This document shows positions 28,138 through 36,964 of a DNA stretch of 64,000 bases, piece by piece. Within the stretch, counting starts at the first letter, position 1; the number at the start of each line of letters is the position of its first letter. Source of the stretch: Viridibacillus arenosi (GTDB lineage Bacteria; Bacillota; Bacilli; Bacillales_A; Planococcaceae); assembly GCF_001955655.1 (NCBI RefSeq), contig NZ_MSPW01000009.1, positions 98,024 to 162,023 of the forward strand, in the 5' to 3' direction. The notes beneath the pieces are model-generated. The model searched no databases. It was not told where the DNA came from and was given only the letters and a program-made list of their open reading frames with translations. A program made the position numbers and the translations under genes.

Positions 28138-29052
28138 TTATAAAAAATCTACTAATGTAGGTTGGATGATTCGTCCACCTACGGATAATGATGCACGGTG
28201 GATTGATTCTTCCGTGATAAGTTGTGTTATAACTTTTTCATAGTCTACATCTTCATTGTTAGACAGTTGTTTTGTGACATTTACTTCTTGTGCCGAAAGA
28301 CGATTTGTCATCATTTCTACACGATTTTGCTTAGCCCCAACCTGAGCAAGTGATTCTAATACCGAGTTCTGTTGAGTTGTAATATCGCCTAATAAGTTAC
28401 CAATTTCAGTACCTGATGTAGTTCCTGCATTTAATGCATCTGGATCATTTAATTTCGATTGAACATCGCTCATTAATTTATCAATATTTGCAAAAAGGTC
28501 TTTGCCGTTTGTATTAACACCTAATGTCACGCCATTGTATACTTCCACTTCAACTTGTTGCGTATTGCCTTGAAGTGTTGTTAGTTGGCCAGCACCTGCA
28601 TTTGCTGTTGTATCTGCAAATAAAGGTTCTAATGTTTTTGTACCGCTAAAAATGTATTTCTCACCGCTTTGCGTGTTTGCCACATCGCGAATTTGCTGAC
28701 GAATTTGGTCAATTTCAGTTTTTATTTTTTGACGATCCTCATCTGTATTTGTATCCGTTGCTGCTTGTGTAACAAGCTCTTGTACACGTTTTAAAGCATC
28801 CCCAACTTGACCTAGAGCCTCATCGGTTGTATCCAACCAATTATTTACTTCATCCATGTTACGTGTAAATTGGGAATTTTTTGTTAAGTCTGTACGATAT
28901 CCCATACCTTTAATAGCGGCAACTGGATCATCTGATGGGCGAGTAAGCTTGGAACCCGATGAAATTTGTTGTTGTAGCTTTCCCATTTTGTTATAGCTAT
29001 TACTTAAGTTACGTAGCATATTACTTGATAACATTGATTGTGTTATACGCAT
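28138..29052 (-). CDS. flgL: FlgL (HAP3), hook-filament junction protein
   Basis: Second junction protein joining the hook to the filament. The 304-residue protein has flagellin-like ends: MRITQSMLSSNMLRNLSNSY, SGSKLTRPSDDPVAA, and a C-terminal coiled region with QLSNNEDVDYEKVITQL. It follows flgK by 12 nt in the flgM-flgN-flgK-flgL operon and is followed by a terminator. Confidence 0.95.
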   Translation of the reverse strand: MRITQSMLSSNMLRNLSNSYNKMGKLQQQISSGSKLTRPSDDPVAAIKGMGYRTDLTKNSQFTRNMDEVNNWLDTTDEALGQVGDALKRVQELVTQAATDTNTDEDRQKIKTEIDQIRQQIRDVANTQSGEKYIFSGTKTLEPLFADTTANAGAGQLTTLQGNTQQVEVEVYNGVTLGVNTNGKDLFANIDKLMSDVQSKLNDPDALNAGTTSGTEIGNLLGDITTQQNSVLESLAQVGAKQNRVEMMTNRLSAQEVNVTKQLSNNEDVDYEKVITQLITEESIHRASLSVGGRIIQPTLVDFL

Positions 29053-29064
29053 TTAACTAACCTC

Positions 29065-30714
29065 CTATATACCCACACGGCCCATACCGTTAATAATTTT
29101 ATCTAAAGTTTCGTCCACTACCGTTACCATTCTTGCTGAAGCATTGTAAGCTTGCTGGAACATGATCATATTCGTCATTTCTTCGTCTAATGATACTGAG
29201 CTTACTGAAGCACGATTATTACTAACTGTTAATTGGATAGTAGTTGCATTATATGTCATCTTCTCTGCCTCAGAGCCATTTACTGCTATTTTACCTACAA
29301 GCCCTTGGTAGAATGATTGTGTTGTAGCACCTTCTAAATCATCTTCTCCTGCTGTGAATGCTAATGTAATTGAATTACCATTCCCTAAATCAATTACCTT
29401 ACCATTTGATAAGGAGGTTGTTTTTAAATTGGATAATAAAATCGCTAATTTACCATTACCTTCTTCATTTGGCTCAGTAGATGCAGCAATTTGTGATGGG
29501 TCTGTAATTAAAACTGTTACTTTTCCATCATTTTCAATTTTAAAGAAATCTGTTCCTTTTGTATTGCTGTTCAATTGGTATCCTGCATTGTGGATTTGAT
29601 TAAATGCACTAACAAATGCTTTTGCTAGTTTGCTGAGTTCTTGCATAGAATTTGGGTAGTCACCTTGTGGCAAAGCTACTCCGGTTTTTTCATATCCATA
29701 TGAGTGAGCTAGTGAGATCATTTTACCACCACCAATTTGCATATCTTCTACCTTAATAGAAGAGGCACCAAATTGATTTGGTTGTAAGTTCTTCGCATCC
29801 TCTACACTCACTAAATTCGAAACACCAAAACCCGTAAATGCTTGAAATTCTGTTAAATCATCAGTTAATGCACCAGCAGCTCCAGTTATATTACCATCTT
29901 TATCTATACTTTTACCTTGAGCTTGTAATTGTGCTACTTTATTTCCTTCAACTAGTGTCGTACCAGAACCTTTTAATTTAATTACTACTGAACCTTCAGC
30001 AATTCCTAAAGCGTTTCCACCTGATTTTGTATAGCTAGTTTCGATTGGTACATATTCCGACAATTGATCGATTAAATTATCTCGAGCATCATATAAATCA
30101 TTTGGTAAGTAACCATTTGGTTCAACTTTTTGAATTTGATCATTAATATTAGCAATCTGACGTAAGATTGAATTAATTGCATCTGTTTCTACACGGAGTT
30201 CGTTTTTTAAGTTTCCTTGAACTTCTTTAAGCTGAGAATTTATGTAATTGAATGAATCTGCTAAATGAGCAGCACGCTCAAGCGCTACTTTACGAGCAGA
30301 AGCATTTTGTGAGTTGGTACTAATATCCTGCAATGATTGATAAAAATCATTAAATGCCTGGTTTAAACCATATTCAGATGGCTCAGCCATAATGTCTTCC
30401 ATCTGACTAATAGCATCCGTTTTAGCCCCCCAATATCCAAGCTTTGTCGTTTCTTGTCTAAACTGTCTATCTAAAAACTGGTCGCGAATACGTTGTACTG
30501 AACCTGCTTCCACCCCTGTTCCGATATGCCCAGCAGTCATCGGTGCATTCAGGCCAGCACCAGGATAACCAAGTGTTGCTTGCATATTAACTCGTTGGCG
30601 TGAGTAGCCAATTGTATTAGCGTTCGAGATATTGTGGCCGGTTGTGTATAGAGCACTTTGTTGCGTATATAGGCCTCGTTTACTTGTTTCTAATCCCATA
30701 AATGTGGAGCGCAT
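29065..30714 (-). CDS. flgK: FlgK (HAP1), hook-filament junction protein
   Basis: First junction protein, assembled directly on the hook. The 549 residues include the FlgK start (STFMGLETSKRGLYTQQSAL), the rod/hook signature NTIGYSRQRV and the conserved end (MIMFQQAYNASARMVTVVDE). A GGAGG-type SD precedes ATG 30714. It needs FlgN, encoded just upstream, for export. Confidence 0.95.
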   Translation of the reverse strand: MRSTFMGLETSKRGLYTQQSALYTTGHNISNANTIGYSRQRVNMQATLGYPGAGLNAPMTAGHIGTGVEAGSVQRIRDQFLDRQFRQETTKLGYWGAKTDAISQMEDIMAEPSEYGLNQAFNDFYQSLQDISTNSQNASARKVALERAAHLADSFNYINSQLKEVQGNLKNELRVETDAINSILRQIANINDQIQKVEPNGYLPNDLYDARDNLIDQLSEYVPIETSYTKSGGNALGIAEGSVVIKLKGSGTTLVEGNKVAQLQAQGKSIDKDGNITGAAGALTDDLTEFQAFTGFGVSNLVSVEDAKNLQPNQFGASSIKVEDMQIGGGKMISLAHSYGYEKTGVALPQGDYPNSMQELSKLAKAFVSAFNQIHNAGYQLNSNTKGTDFFKIENDGKVTVLITDPSQIAASTEPNEEGNGKLAILLSNLKTTSLSNGKVIDLGNGNSITLAFTAGEDDLEGATTQSFYQGLVGKIAVNGSEAEKMTYNATTIQLTVSNNRASVSSVSLDEEMTNMIMFQQAYNASARMVTVVDETLDKIINGMGRVGI

Positions 30715-30736
30715 TTATATTTCCTCCTTTATATCA

Positions 30737-31228
30737 TTATGCTTGTGAGTCAAAACTTGTTTTTAAGCTGCTGCCACGAACTTCGGTTTGTGAGTAGTTG
30801 ATTTGGTCTGGTTGCGGGCGCAACATATCGAGTGTCATATTGACGAATTGCAGTGATTGGAAAATCATTTTTTGATTTAAGTCGTTTTGATACTTGAGAG
30901 TTTCAATGACGAGTAGCAGTTTTTTGCGGGCTTCGTCTAATTTGAGTTGTTCAATTGGCGTATCAGCTACTTCCATTACTTGAGCGACAGTTGCATGTTC
31001 AGCAGAGGCAATTCCTTTTGCCTTAAGGTAATCCGTTACCGCTTGCTGACGCTGTTGCTCGAGCTGTGTGATGGCAGCTACATGCGATTGCTCGTCCTTG
31101 AGCAATTGATCGAGTCTGTCCATGTCTCCTGTTTTGATGAACTCCGTTTTGTGATATGCAAGTTCTAACAGGCTTTTATGCATTTTTTCTAATTTATCCA
31201 TAACGGATAAAATCATTTCAATGGACAT
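30737..31228 (-). CDS. flgN: FlgN, export chaperone for hook-junction proteins
   Basis: A 163-residue helical protein of the FlgN family (SIEMILSVMDKLEKMHKSLL at the start; MIFQSLQFVNMTLDML near the end, the region that holds the substrate helix). It protects FlgK and FlgL before export, and lies directly between flgM and flgK. Confidence 0.9.
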   Translation of the reverse strand: MSIEMILSVMDKLEKMHKSLLELAYHKTEFIKTGDMDRLDQLLKDEQSHVAAITQLEQQRQQAVTDYLKAKGIASAEHATVAQVMEVADTPIEQLKLDEARKKLLLVIETLKYQNDLNQKMIFQSLQFVNMTLDMLRPQPDQINYSQTEVRGSSLKTSFDSQA

Positions 31229-31246
31229 ATCTCATACTCCTTTTGT

Positions 31247-31510
31247 TTATGGGCGATAGTATTTCAATAAATCTGAAGCGACTTGTTTTGCGTCTACTTT
31301 ATAATTGCCCTCTTGAATTTGCGCTTTTAATGCTTGTACGCGCTCAGCTCTTTCATCTGCATAACTGACAATTCCTTGAAGATCTTTTGCAGCTGATGAA
31401 ATCTCTAGCTGATCTGCCTTATTCGCTACCGATTTATTAGCAAAGTCAGATTTTACAGGCTGGTTTTTATATGGGTTTACAGCGTTCACGCCATAGTTGG
31501 TAATTTTCAT
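31247..31510 (-). CDS. flgM: FlgM, anti-SigD factor
   Basis: Holds SigD inactive until the hook is complete. The 87-residue protein starts MKITNYGVNAVNPYKNQ and has the C-terminal SigD-binding helix region (RAERVQALKAQIQEGNYKVD then QVASDLLKYY). GAGGAGG lies ahead of ATG 31510. A SigD-like -10 (ATCGATAT, minus strand, 31574-31567) lies about 60 nt upstream but no good -35 is seen. It is the first gene of flgM-flgN-flgK-flgL. Confidence 0.93.
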   Translation of the reverse strand: MKITNYGVNAVNPYKNQPVKSDFANKSVANKADQLEISSAAKDLQGIVSYADERAERVQALKAQIQEGNYKVDAKQVASDLLKYYRP

Positions 31511-31641
31511 ATAGAATGGCCTCCTCTCAATCGTTCCTTTTATATATTCATTATTTCGGTTGGTTTATATCGATGTTAAGTATTTTGTAATAAAAGCGAA
31601 AGACATCCTAATCTGTTTTTTAATTGCTAGTGCTATATGCC

Positions 31642-32071
31642 TTATTTGTGGGAGGGTAGTTGACGGGAGCTTTCGGTGGTGTTTGTTTGGAGTTTGGGGT
31701 TGGTCGCTCTGGATTTGGCGCTACTCGCTTCTGCTTTGGCGCTTCTCACTCTCACTTTAGCGCTACTCGCTCGTGCTTTGGCGCTTCTCACCCCTGCTTT
31801 GGCGCTACTCACTCTCGCTTTTGCGCTTCTCACTCGCTTTGGCGCTACTCGCTCTTACTTTGGCGCTACTCGCTTCTGCTTTTGCGCTACTCGCTCCCAC
31901 TTTGGCGCTACTCACTCTCGCTTTGGCGCTACTCGCTCCCGCTTTGGCGCTACTCGCTCCCGCTTTGGCGCTACTCGCTCCCGCTTTGGCGCTTCTCACC
32001 CCCGCTTTAACGCTACTCGCTCCTGGTTTGGCGCTTCTCGCTCGGATTTTAGCACTTTTCCCACTACTCAT
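31642..32071 (-). pseudogene. Frameshifted gene encoding AGASSAK heptapeptide repeats
   Basis: From ATG 32071 the minus strand encodes an open frame of 88 codons (to 31805) made of heptads such as AGASSAK, VGASSAK and ARVSSAK. After the 19-bp unit the repeat frame continues as a second open frame (31833-31642) ending RATNPKLQTNTTESSRQL. Restoring the two missing bases would give one protein of 143 residues, very basic and rich in Ala, Ser and Lys, somewhat like histone H1 tails. AAGGAG lies 3 nt before ATG 32071. It is unclear whether either form is made; the repeat may simply be non-coding DNA with a 21-bp period. Confidence 0.4.
31693..32067. repeat. 21-bp minisatellite, about 18 imperfect tandem units
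   Basis: Plus-strand consensus TTTGGCGCTACTCGCTCCCGC. About 16 clear units plus degenerate edge units run without spacers between flgM and yvyF. Units near 31940-32000 are almost identical, while edge units are diverged. The unit at 31819-31837 is 19 bp, a 2-bp loss that changes frame. Read on the minus strand the unit encodes AGASSAK. G+C content is far above the surrounding DNA, so the array looks foreign to the local composition. Confidence 0.95.
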
Positions 32072-32084
32072 AAGCTCCTTAACT

Positions 32085-32124
32085 CAAAAACAAAAAATCC
32101 CCACATACTAAGTATGCGAAGATT
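32085..32124 (-). terminator. Terminator of the comFA-comFC-yvyF operon
   Basis: Minus strand: AATC...CATACT / AGTATG...GATT hairpin followed by TTTTTTGTTTTT. It overlaps or closely follows the yvyF stop at 32131. Confidence 0.75.
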
Positions 32125-32130
32125 TATATT

Positions 32131-32553
32131 TTATTGCTTTTTCTTATTCACGTCGGCATAGTATGTTGCTCGGTCTGAGTCTTCTACGCTTGTTCTAAAT
32201 TCGCGTGCTGCTTCGAATTTATTGAGTTCGGATTTTAGTTCGGTTTGGCATTTAATGCAGAGCTTGCCTTTCGTCGTTAGAGCTCCGCAGCTGTCACAAG
32301 GATAACCTAGGTTTGGGAACATAGCTGGTTGCAAGCGACCTTTCCTTACCCATTTATGTAGTAATTCCTCTTCTACACCTGTAGCTTCGACAATTTGCTC
32401 GATTGTCGCTGATCGATTATCGCGTTTGCGTAAGAAACGGTATACAGCCTCGTATATTTTCTCTTCATCTTGCGCACATTTTCCGCAAACTTCTCTAATG
32501 CCAGTATAGTTATAAAAGTCCCCACATTTTGGACAACTTCGCAATTCACCCAT
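32131..32553 (-). CDS. yvyF: YvyF, flagellar-region zinc-ribbon protein
   Basis: A 140-residue protein with an N-terminal zinc ribbon (CPKCGDFYNYTGIREVCGKC), a central helical/HTH-like part (ATIEQIVEATGVEEELLHKW) and a second four-cysteine cluster (CDSCGALTTKGKLCIKCQ). This matches the YvyF flagellar operon family of Bacillales, where it may regulate FlgM/SigD. It lies 128 nt downstream of comFC. Confidence 0.9.
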   Translation of the reverse strand: MGELRSCPKCGDFYNYTGIREVCGKCAQDEEKIYEAVYRFLRKRDNRSATIEQIVEATGVEEELLHKWVRKGRLQPAMFPNLGYPCDSCGALTTKGKLCIKCQTELKSELNKFEAAREFRTSVEDSDRATYYADVNKKKQ

Positions 32554-32680
32554 GTTCTTACCCCCTGGAATTTAAATTCTTCTACTTAATATACTAGTTA
32601 TATTGTCGGTAAAATCAACCTAAAATTTATAAAACACAGGGAGATTGTACAGAATCGTACGATTTTTTGTATCTTTTTAA

Positions 32681-33283
32681 CTAACCCTGAATTAGGGTGA
32701 ACGCTTTTACGGAAGATGCTCCAGCCTCAGTGAGTATAGCTTTGGCATGTTTTAAAGTGGTTCCAGTTGTTACTATATCATCTATTAAAATATGTGATCG
32801 TTTTTCAATTATAATATTCGGCTTTAATTGAAATAGCTGAGCGCTTTGTTCACGTTCCACTTTTGATTTAGATGATTGGGATTCAATTGAAATTTTCTCG
32901 AGTAAATGTGTATAGGGTATGCCTGCCGCTTTCAACAATTCATCAATATGGGCAAATGTGCGTAATATTATTTTTTCTGGATGCATCGGAATTGGCACAA
33001 TAACAGCGTCAGTGTTTTTTAGTGCTTTGGTAATTTCAGATCTAAATACATCTTTTAACACAATATCTTTTAAAAATTTGTATTGATGTAGGAAGTCTTT
33101 CATTGCTTCATTATAATGAAATAATGCTTGGATATCTGGAGACTTTTGTTCCCCTGGCTTAACAAACTCAAATTTGCTATGGCAAGTAGGACAAATGACT
33201 GCTTGCTGTTCATACATAATCAGTTGCTTCCAAGTTAATTGTCTTTTTAAAGGCCTTGAACATAGATAACAATTCATATTCAT
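32681..33283 (-). CDS. comFC: ComFC, phosphoribosyltransferase-like competence protein
   Basis: Needed for transformation in Firmicutes, acting with ComFA in single-strand DNA import. The 200 residues have an N-terminal zinc finger (CYLCSRPL ... CPTCHSKF) and a type I PRTase loop (HILIDDIVTTGTTLKHAKAI). It overlaps comFA by 4 nt. Homologues are about 220-240 residues, so this one is slightly short but complete in motifs. Confidence 0.92.
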   Translation of the reverse strand: MNMNCYLCSRPLKRQLTWKQLIMYEQQAVICPTCHSKFEFVKPGEQKSPDIQALFHYNEAMKDFLHQYKFLKDIVLKDVFRSEITKALKNTDAVIVPIPMHPEKIILRTFAHIDELLKAAGIPYTHLLEKISIESQSSKSKVEREQSAQLFQLKPNIIIEKRSHILIDDIVTTGTTLKHAKAILTEAGASSVKAFTLIQG

Positions 33284-34719
33284 ATTGTTGTTAGCTCCGT
33301 TTTATTGAGACGTTTTATTTCTTTTGTTGCTCGGTCCATTTCAACAGAGATACCGTGGTGAAAGAAGACAAGGTCGCCTGTAGGACAGTCGTAAGAGCGT
33401 CCAACTCTTCCTCCTATTTGAATGAGTGCACTTGAAGTGAAGATACCACTTTCTGCTCCTACTACCGCCACTTGTACGTTAGGTATTGTGATACCTCGCT
33501 CTAAAATGGTTGTTGTTAATAGTCCCCTCACTTTTTTTGCACGGAGTTCTAACACTTTTTCTTTTCGATTTGGATCTTCTGCATGAACAGCTTGAATGCT
33601 TGGTTCCAATTGCTGAAATAACGGGATTGCCTTTTCCATTAGAGCGATAGTTGGAAAGAAAATGAGAAAAGGTTTATTCTCTTGGAGCTGTTTCTTTGTC
33701 CATTGAGTAAGTTTTTTTGGTAACCTAGTTGATTCAATCTGTTTTGTGTATCGCCACAATGATTCATAACGTGGTACTGGAAGTGGATGCCCGTGATATC
33801 TTCGAGGAATAAATGAATAGCCGCCTTGCAGTTTTTGTATTTGATTGATTAGTTTTTCAGATGGCGTTGCTGTAACGTACAAAATGGGTGCGTCACTTTT
33901 TTTAGCTTTAATAACCGCATGTTGTAAAGTTTCATCATGCGTGTATGGGAATGCATCGGCTTCATCGACAAAGATCGTATCAAAAGCATCCTCAAAACGG
34001 TAAAGCTGGTGTGTCGTCGCAATAATAATCGGGGCGTAATTCTTGTCGACATCTGCGCCACCGTAGAGTGCTTGTGTTTTTGTCTTTGGAAAAACATGTT
34101 GAATACGAGGTGCGAGCTCTAATACGACATCCGTTCGAGGAGTTGCGACTGCAATTCGTTTTCCATTCTTTAAGCATTCGTAAATAGCCGGGAATAAAAT
34201 CTCAGTCTTTCCAGCACCACAAACTGCATGGATTAGATGAACTCGGTTTGCATTTATACTTTCAATAAGTTCTTTCGAAGCCTTTTGCTGATAGGGAGTG
34301 AAGGTGCCTGTCCATGAGAATAAGTGATTAGGTGATTTTCTAGTTGTTGGTCCAATCCATTTTATGAGATCCGAGCAACTACTGACACGCCCCATGCTGA
34401 TGCAATGTCTACAATAGATACAAGTTTGCTCACAAGCCGCACAATAATAGGTTACAAATAGATTTGGATTATTGTTAGCACATCGATTACATGTATAGTT
34501 CATACGCTTAAATCGAGAATTCATTTTGGAGTTTTTCTGCACACCAGGGAGAGTGGCGATGTAGCCAAATTGGATGTGTTGGGTGATTAGTTCATCTGAG
34601 AAGGGAGAATGTTCACGTAGCCAAATGCGTCCTGTTAGGAAATCACGCAGTGACGGGTTTTCTAAGGTGCCTATATAGCGGTTAGTTTTGCTTGGTTGCT
34701 TGTATAGTCGTTTACGCAA
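33280..34719 (-). CDS. comFA: ComFA, DNA-uptake helicase/translocase
   Basis: ATPase that helps pull single-stranded DNA through the ComEC pore. The 479-residue protein has an N-terminal Cys4 zinc finger (CNRCANNNPN ... YYCAACEQTCIYCRHC), Walker A HAVCGAGKTEI, DEAD-box FVDEADAFPY, TATPS and motif VI (QIGGRVGRSYDCPTGDL). The start is TTG 34719 with AAGGAGG 6-7 nt away. A good promoter and one AT-box lie upstream, in keeping with ComK control. Confidence 0.94.
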   Translation of the reverse strand: MRKRLYKQPSKTNRYIGTLENPSLRDFLTGRIWLREHSPFSDELITQHIQFGYIATLPGVQKNSKMNSRFKRMNYTCNRCANNNPNLFVTYYCAACEQTCIYCRHCISMGRVSSCSDLIKWIGPTTRKSPNHLFSWTGTFTPYQQKASKELIESINANRVHLIHAVCGAGKTEILFPAIYECLKNGKRIAVATPRTDVVLELAPRIQHVFPKTKTQALYGGADVDKNYAPIIIATTHQLYRFEDAFDTIFVDEADAFPYTHDETLQHAVIKAKKSDAPILYVTATPSEKLINQIQKLQGGYSFIPRRYHGHPLPVPRYESLWRYTKQIESTRLPKKLTQWTKKQLQENKPFLIFFPTIALMEKAIPLFQQLEPSIQAVHAEDPNRKEKVLELRAKKVRGLLTTTILERGITIPNVQVAVVGAESGIFTSSALIQIGGRVGRSYDCPTGDLVFFHHGISVEMDRATKEIKRLNKTELTTI

Positions 34720-34754
34720 ATATTGCCTCCTTACTAGGGGTTAGAGTTGGATTT

Positions 34755-34794
34755 ATTTTACAATCTTTTATATGTGTTTGCAAATAACAATTTT
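34755..34794 (-). promoter_or_regulatory. comFA promoter with candidate ComK AT-box
   Basis: Minus strand TTGCAA (34783-34778), 17-nt spacer, TAAAAT (34760-34755). Overlapping the -35 box is AAAATTGTTATTT (34794-34782), which fits the ComK AT-box AAAA-N5-TTTT with one mismatch. ComK boxes normally come in pairs; a clear partner was not found. Confidence 0.5.
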
Positions 34795-34810
34795 AGAGTT
34801 CCAAATCCAC

Positions 34811-34843
34811 AAAAAAACCACCCTACATTTTGTAAGGAGGTTC
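34811..34843 (-). terminator. Terminator of degV
   Basis: Minus strand AACCTCCTTAC / GTAGGGTGGTT hairpin with two mismatches, followed by TTTTTTTG. It lies 11 nt past the stop at 34854. Confidence 0.7.
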
Positions 34844-34853
34844 GTCGTTTACT

Positions 34854-35696
34854 TTATTTTTTTACCCAACCTAGCCCCATTGAGCCTTCACCAAGGTGAG
34901 TTCCAATAACGGGTCCAAAATAGCTTAGTTTGACGTTAACATTTGGGAATCTATCTTGCAAAGTTGCCATCCATTCTTTCGCTTCATCTTCACAGTTGCC
35001 GTGTATTACTACTGCATCAAGTTGATCGTATTTCGCTGCGTCTTCACCGAGCATGTCCTCTACTCGTTTAAGGGCACGCTTACGTGTACGAATTTTTTCG
35101 AAAGGTACGATGACTTTGTTTTCAAAATGTAGTATTGGCTTAACTTGTAAAAGTCCACCGATTAAAGCTTGTGCTGCTGATAATCGACCGCCTCTTTGTA
35201 AATGCGCGAGATCGTCTACCATGAAATAAGCGCGCATTGTTTTACGCATTTCTTCAAGAGCTTCTAAAATTTCTTTTGCAGATGCGCCGTCTTTGGCCAT
35301 TTCGCCTGCTTTCAATACATAGAAGCCTTGGACAGCACAAGAGATTTCACTGTCGAATCCATAGACATCAATGCCTTGGACCATTTCTCCGGCTTGTAAA
35401 GCGCCTAGATATGTACCGCTAATACCACTTGATAAGTGTATAGCCACAATTTCATCATATTCTTTTGAAAGCTCGTCAAATAATGTCACAAAAGTACCAA
35501 TTGGTGGTTGTGACGTTTTTGGAAGTTCGTTATCATTTCGTACTTTATCATAAAAATTAGAAGTTGTTATGTTTACTTCTTCTTCAAATGTTTCATGTTT
35601 GATTACAACACTTAATGGAACCATGCGAATATTATATTGTTCACGCTCGGCTTGCGTTAAGTAAGCTGTACTGTCTGTTACGATGGCAGTTGTCAT
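34854..35696 (-). CDS. DegV family fatty-acid-binding protein
   Basis: DegV/FakB proteins hold a fatty acid for phosphorylation by FakA, feeding exogenous fatty acids into phospholipids. The 280 residues include the N-terminal TAIVTDSTAYLTQAE, the TSQPPIGTF segment, SSGISGTY (carboxylate-contacting loop) and the C-terminal GSMGLGWVKK. It lies between comF and degU as degV does in B. subtilis. Specific fatty-acid preference cannot be predicted. Confidence 0.92.
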   Translation of the reverse strand: MTTAIVTDSTAYLTQAEREQYNIRMVPLSVVIKHETFEEEVNITTSNFYDKVRNDNELPKTSQPPIGTFVTLFDELSKEYDEIVAIHLSSGISGTYLGALQAGEMVQGIDVYGFDSEISCAVQGFYVLKAGEMAKDGASAKEILEALEEMRKTMRAYFMVDDLAHLQRGGRLSAAQALIGGLLQVKPILHFENKVIVPFEKIRTRKRALKRVEDMLGEDAAKYDQLDAVVIHGNCEDEAKEWMATLQDRFPNVNVKLSYFGPVIGTHLGEGSMGLGWVKK

Positions 35697-35811
35697 TAAT
35701 CGTTCACACTCCTACATCAATAGTATATTAATATCGTAAGAATGTGAAATAATAAATAATGCATTTACAAAAAATGTTACTCTTCGCTATATTTCGTTTT
35801 TATTTACGAAA

Positions 35812-35856
35812 AAAATAGTAAAGCAGCTACCTGTCTATTAAGTAGCTGCTCCTTTT
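35812..35856 (-). terminator. Terminator of the lipoprotein gene
   Basis: AGCAGCTAC / GTAGCTGCT, a 9-bp stem, followed on the minus strand by TTTACTATTTTTT. It lies immediately beyond the stop at 35858. Confidence 0.7.
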
Positions 35857-35857
35857 C

Positions 35858-36505
35858 TTATTCCATTTTTTCACCAATAGCAGCTACGCGTGTTACTAGC
35901 CATTTGCCATCTTCTTTAACAAAGACAGTGTTTGTTCTAGCTGCCTGTTTAAACGGTTCGCCATTATCTAATTCTACTTCAACAGTAATTTGAGCTAAAA
36001 GTTGCGCTTCTTTTTCATTATATTGAACTACATTTACGTCTTTTGCAGTATGTTTTATATCGAAATTTTCGAAGTTTAGTTTTTGATATTCCACATCTTC
36101 TTCCATATCGAAGCCTGTAGGATTTTTAGAAAGCGTTTTGCTATAGCGCTCTATGTCTTCTGCATTTAAAGCAGCAATGTATTCATCAAATGCTTGACGG
36201 AGTGCTTTTTCCTCTTCAGCAGGAACATTTGTCGCTGCTTTTGTTTTGCCATCTACCATTTCAAATCCTATTGCTTGATCGTCTTCGCTTGTTTCTTCTG
36301 ATACTGCAGATTTTTCTGATTTAGTTACGTCATTTTTTTCATCTTCAGTTTTATCTTTAATACTATGGTCAACCGCATTAGATGTTGTTGCGTTCTCACC
36401 ATCATTGACTGAACCAGTATTCTCTTTTGTTGTGCTGTCATCATTGCCACATGCCACTAACAATAAGGCACATACTGGGACAAGCAACCATTTTTTTATA
36501 TTCAA
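35858..36505 (-). CDS. Predicted lipoprotein with NTF2-like C-terminal domain
   Basis: A 215-residue protein with a lipobox (LLLVACGN; Cys about residue 19) after a short KKW-type signal peptide. A long acidic Ser/Thr/Glu linker (about 20-95) follows, then a C-terminal domain of about 115 residues that looks like an NTF2/SnoaL fold (ALRQAFDEYIAALNAEDIER ... DGKWLVTRVAAIGE). No binding or catalytic role can be assigned. TTG 36505 has GGGAGG 8 nt upstream; the longer frame to 36535 includes the SD and is rejected. It lies between degV and degU but is transcribed separately. Confidence 0.8.
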   Translation of the reverse strand: MNIKKWLLVPVCALLLVACGNDDSTTKENTGSVNDGENATTSNAVDHSIKDKTEDEKNDVTKSEKSAVSEETSEDDQAIGFEMVDGKTKAATNVPAEEEKALRQAFDEYIAALNAEDIERYSKTLSKNPTGFDMEEDVEYQKLNFENFDIKHTAKDVNVVQYNEKEAQLLAQITVEVELDNGEPFKQAARTNTVFVKEDGKWLVTRVAAIGEKME

Positions 36506-36964
36506 TTCCAAAACCTCCCGCGGATATTGTAGCATATTTGTAGATTACCTAAAAATTAATAGCTTTATGAAAGTTCCAACTTATAGCTTAATCTTTTTTA
36601 TCGATTAATACACCATTTCTTTTTATTAATTATTTACAAATAGATGACGTTTGTAGCACGTTGAAAGTTGCAGAAAAACACACAACCCCGCTTCTCGACA
36701 AAGAGAAACAGGGTTGTGCTTGGTACCATCAAATACAAAATGATAGAATGCGTGCAAATAAATTTGCAGTGCTAATCGCAGACTATAAGAATGCAGAAAG
36801 TGACCAATACTATTCAAGTTTTAAATGCAGGCTCTGACATTGTGCCATGTTCAAAGTTGAACTGCACTTTTAATAATAGGCTAATTCATAATTGAGCACA
36901 AGTAATGCGGCGGAATCTTTACTTACGTCAATTAGCTTGTCATTATCTTGATTTTGTTAAACAA
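36506..36964. other. Gene-free stretch between lipoprotein gene and degU
   Basis: The left part holds the lipoprotein promoter region (a TACAAT -10 lies just upstream of the SD). A hairpin at 36680-36719 (ACAACCC ... GGGTTGT with an inner TTCTC/GAGAA stem), followed on the minus strand by TTTTTC, could be the distal terminator of degSU. About 240 bp between it and degU contain no convincing gene; a 63-codon open frame across the hairpin has no SD and odd composition. Confidence 0.5.

Noticed and set aside
31693..32067. CRISPR array
   Set aside because: Units are contiguous with no unique spacers, the period is only 21 bp, and no cas gene is near.
31660..32161. Two long plus-strand open frames through the 21-bp array (116 and 161 codons)
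   Set aside because: They are by-products of a 21-bp repeat being open in several frames. The first has no SD and encodes Trp/Arg/Tyr/Leu nonsense; the second runs antisense into yvyF.
36626..36817. 63-codon minus-strand open frame
   Set aside because: It spans a terminator-like hairpin, has no SD and shows no protein-like composition.
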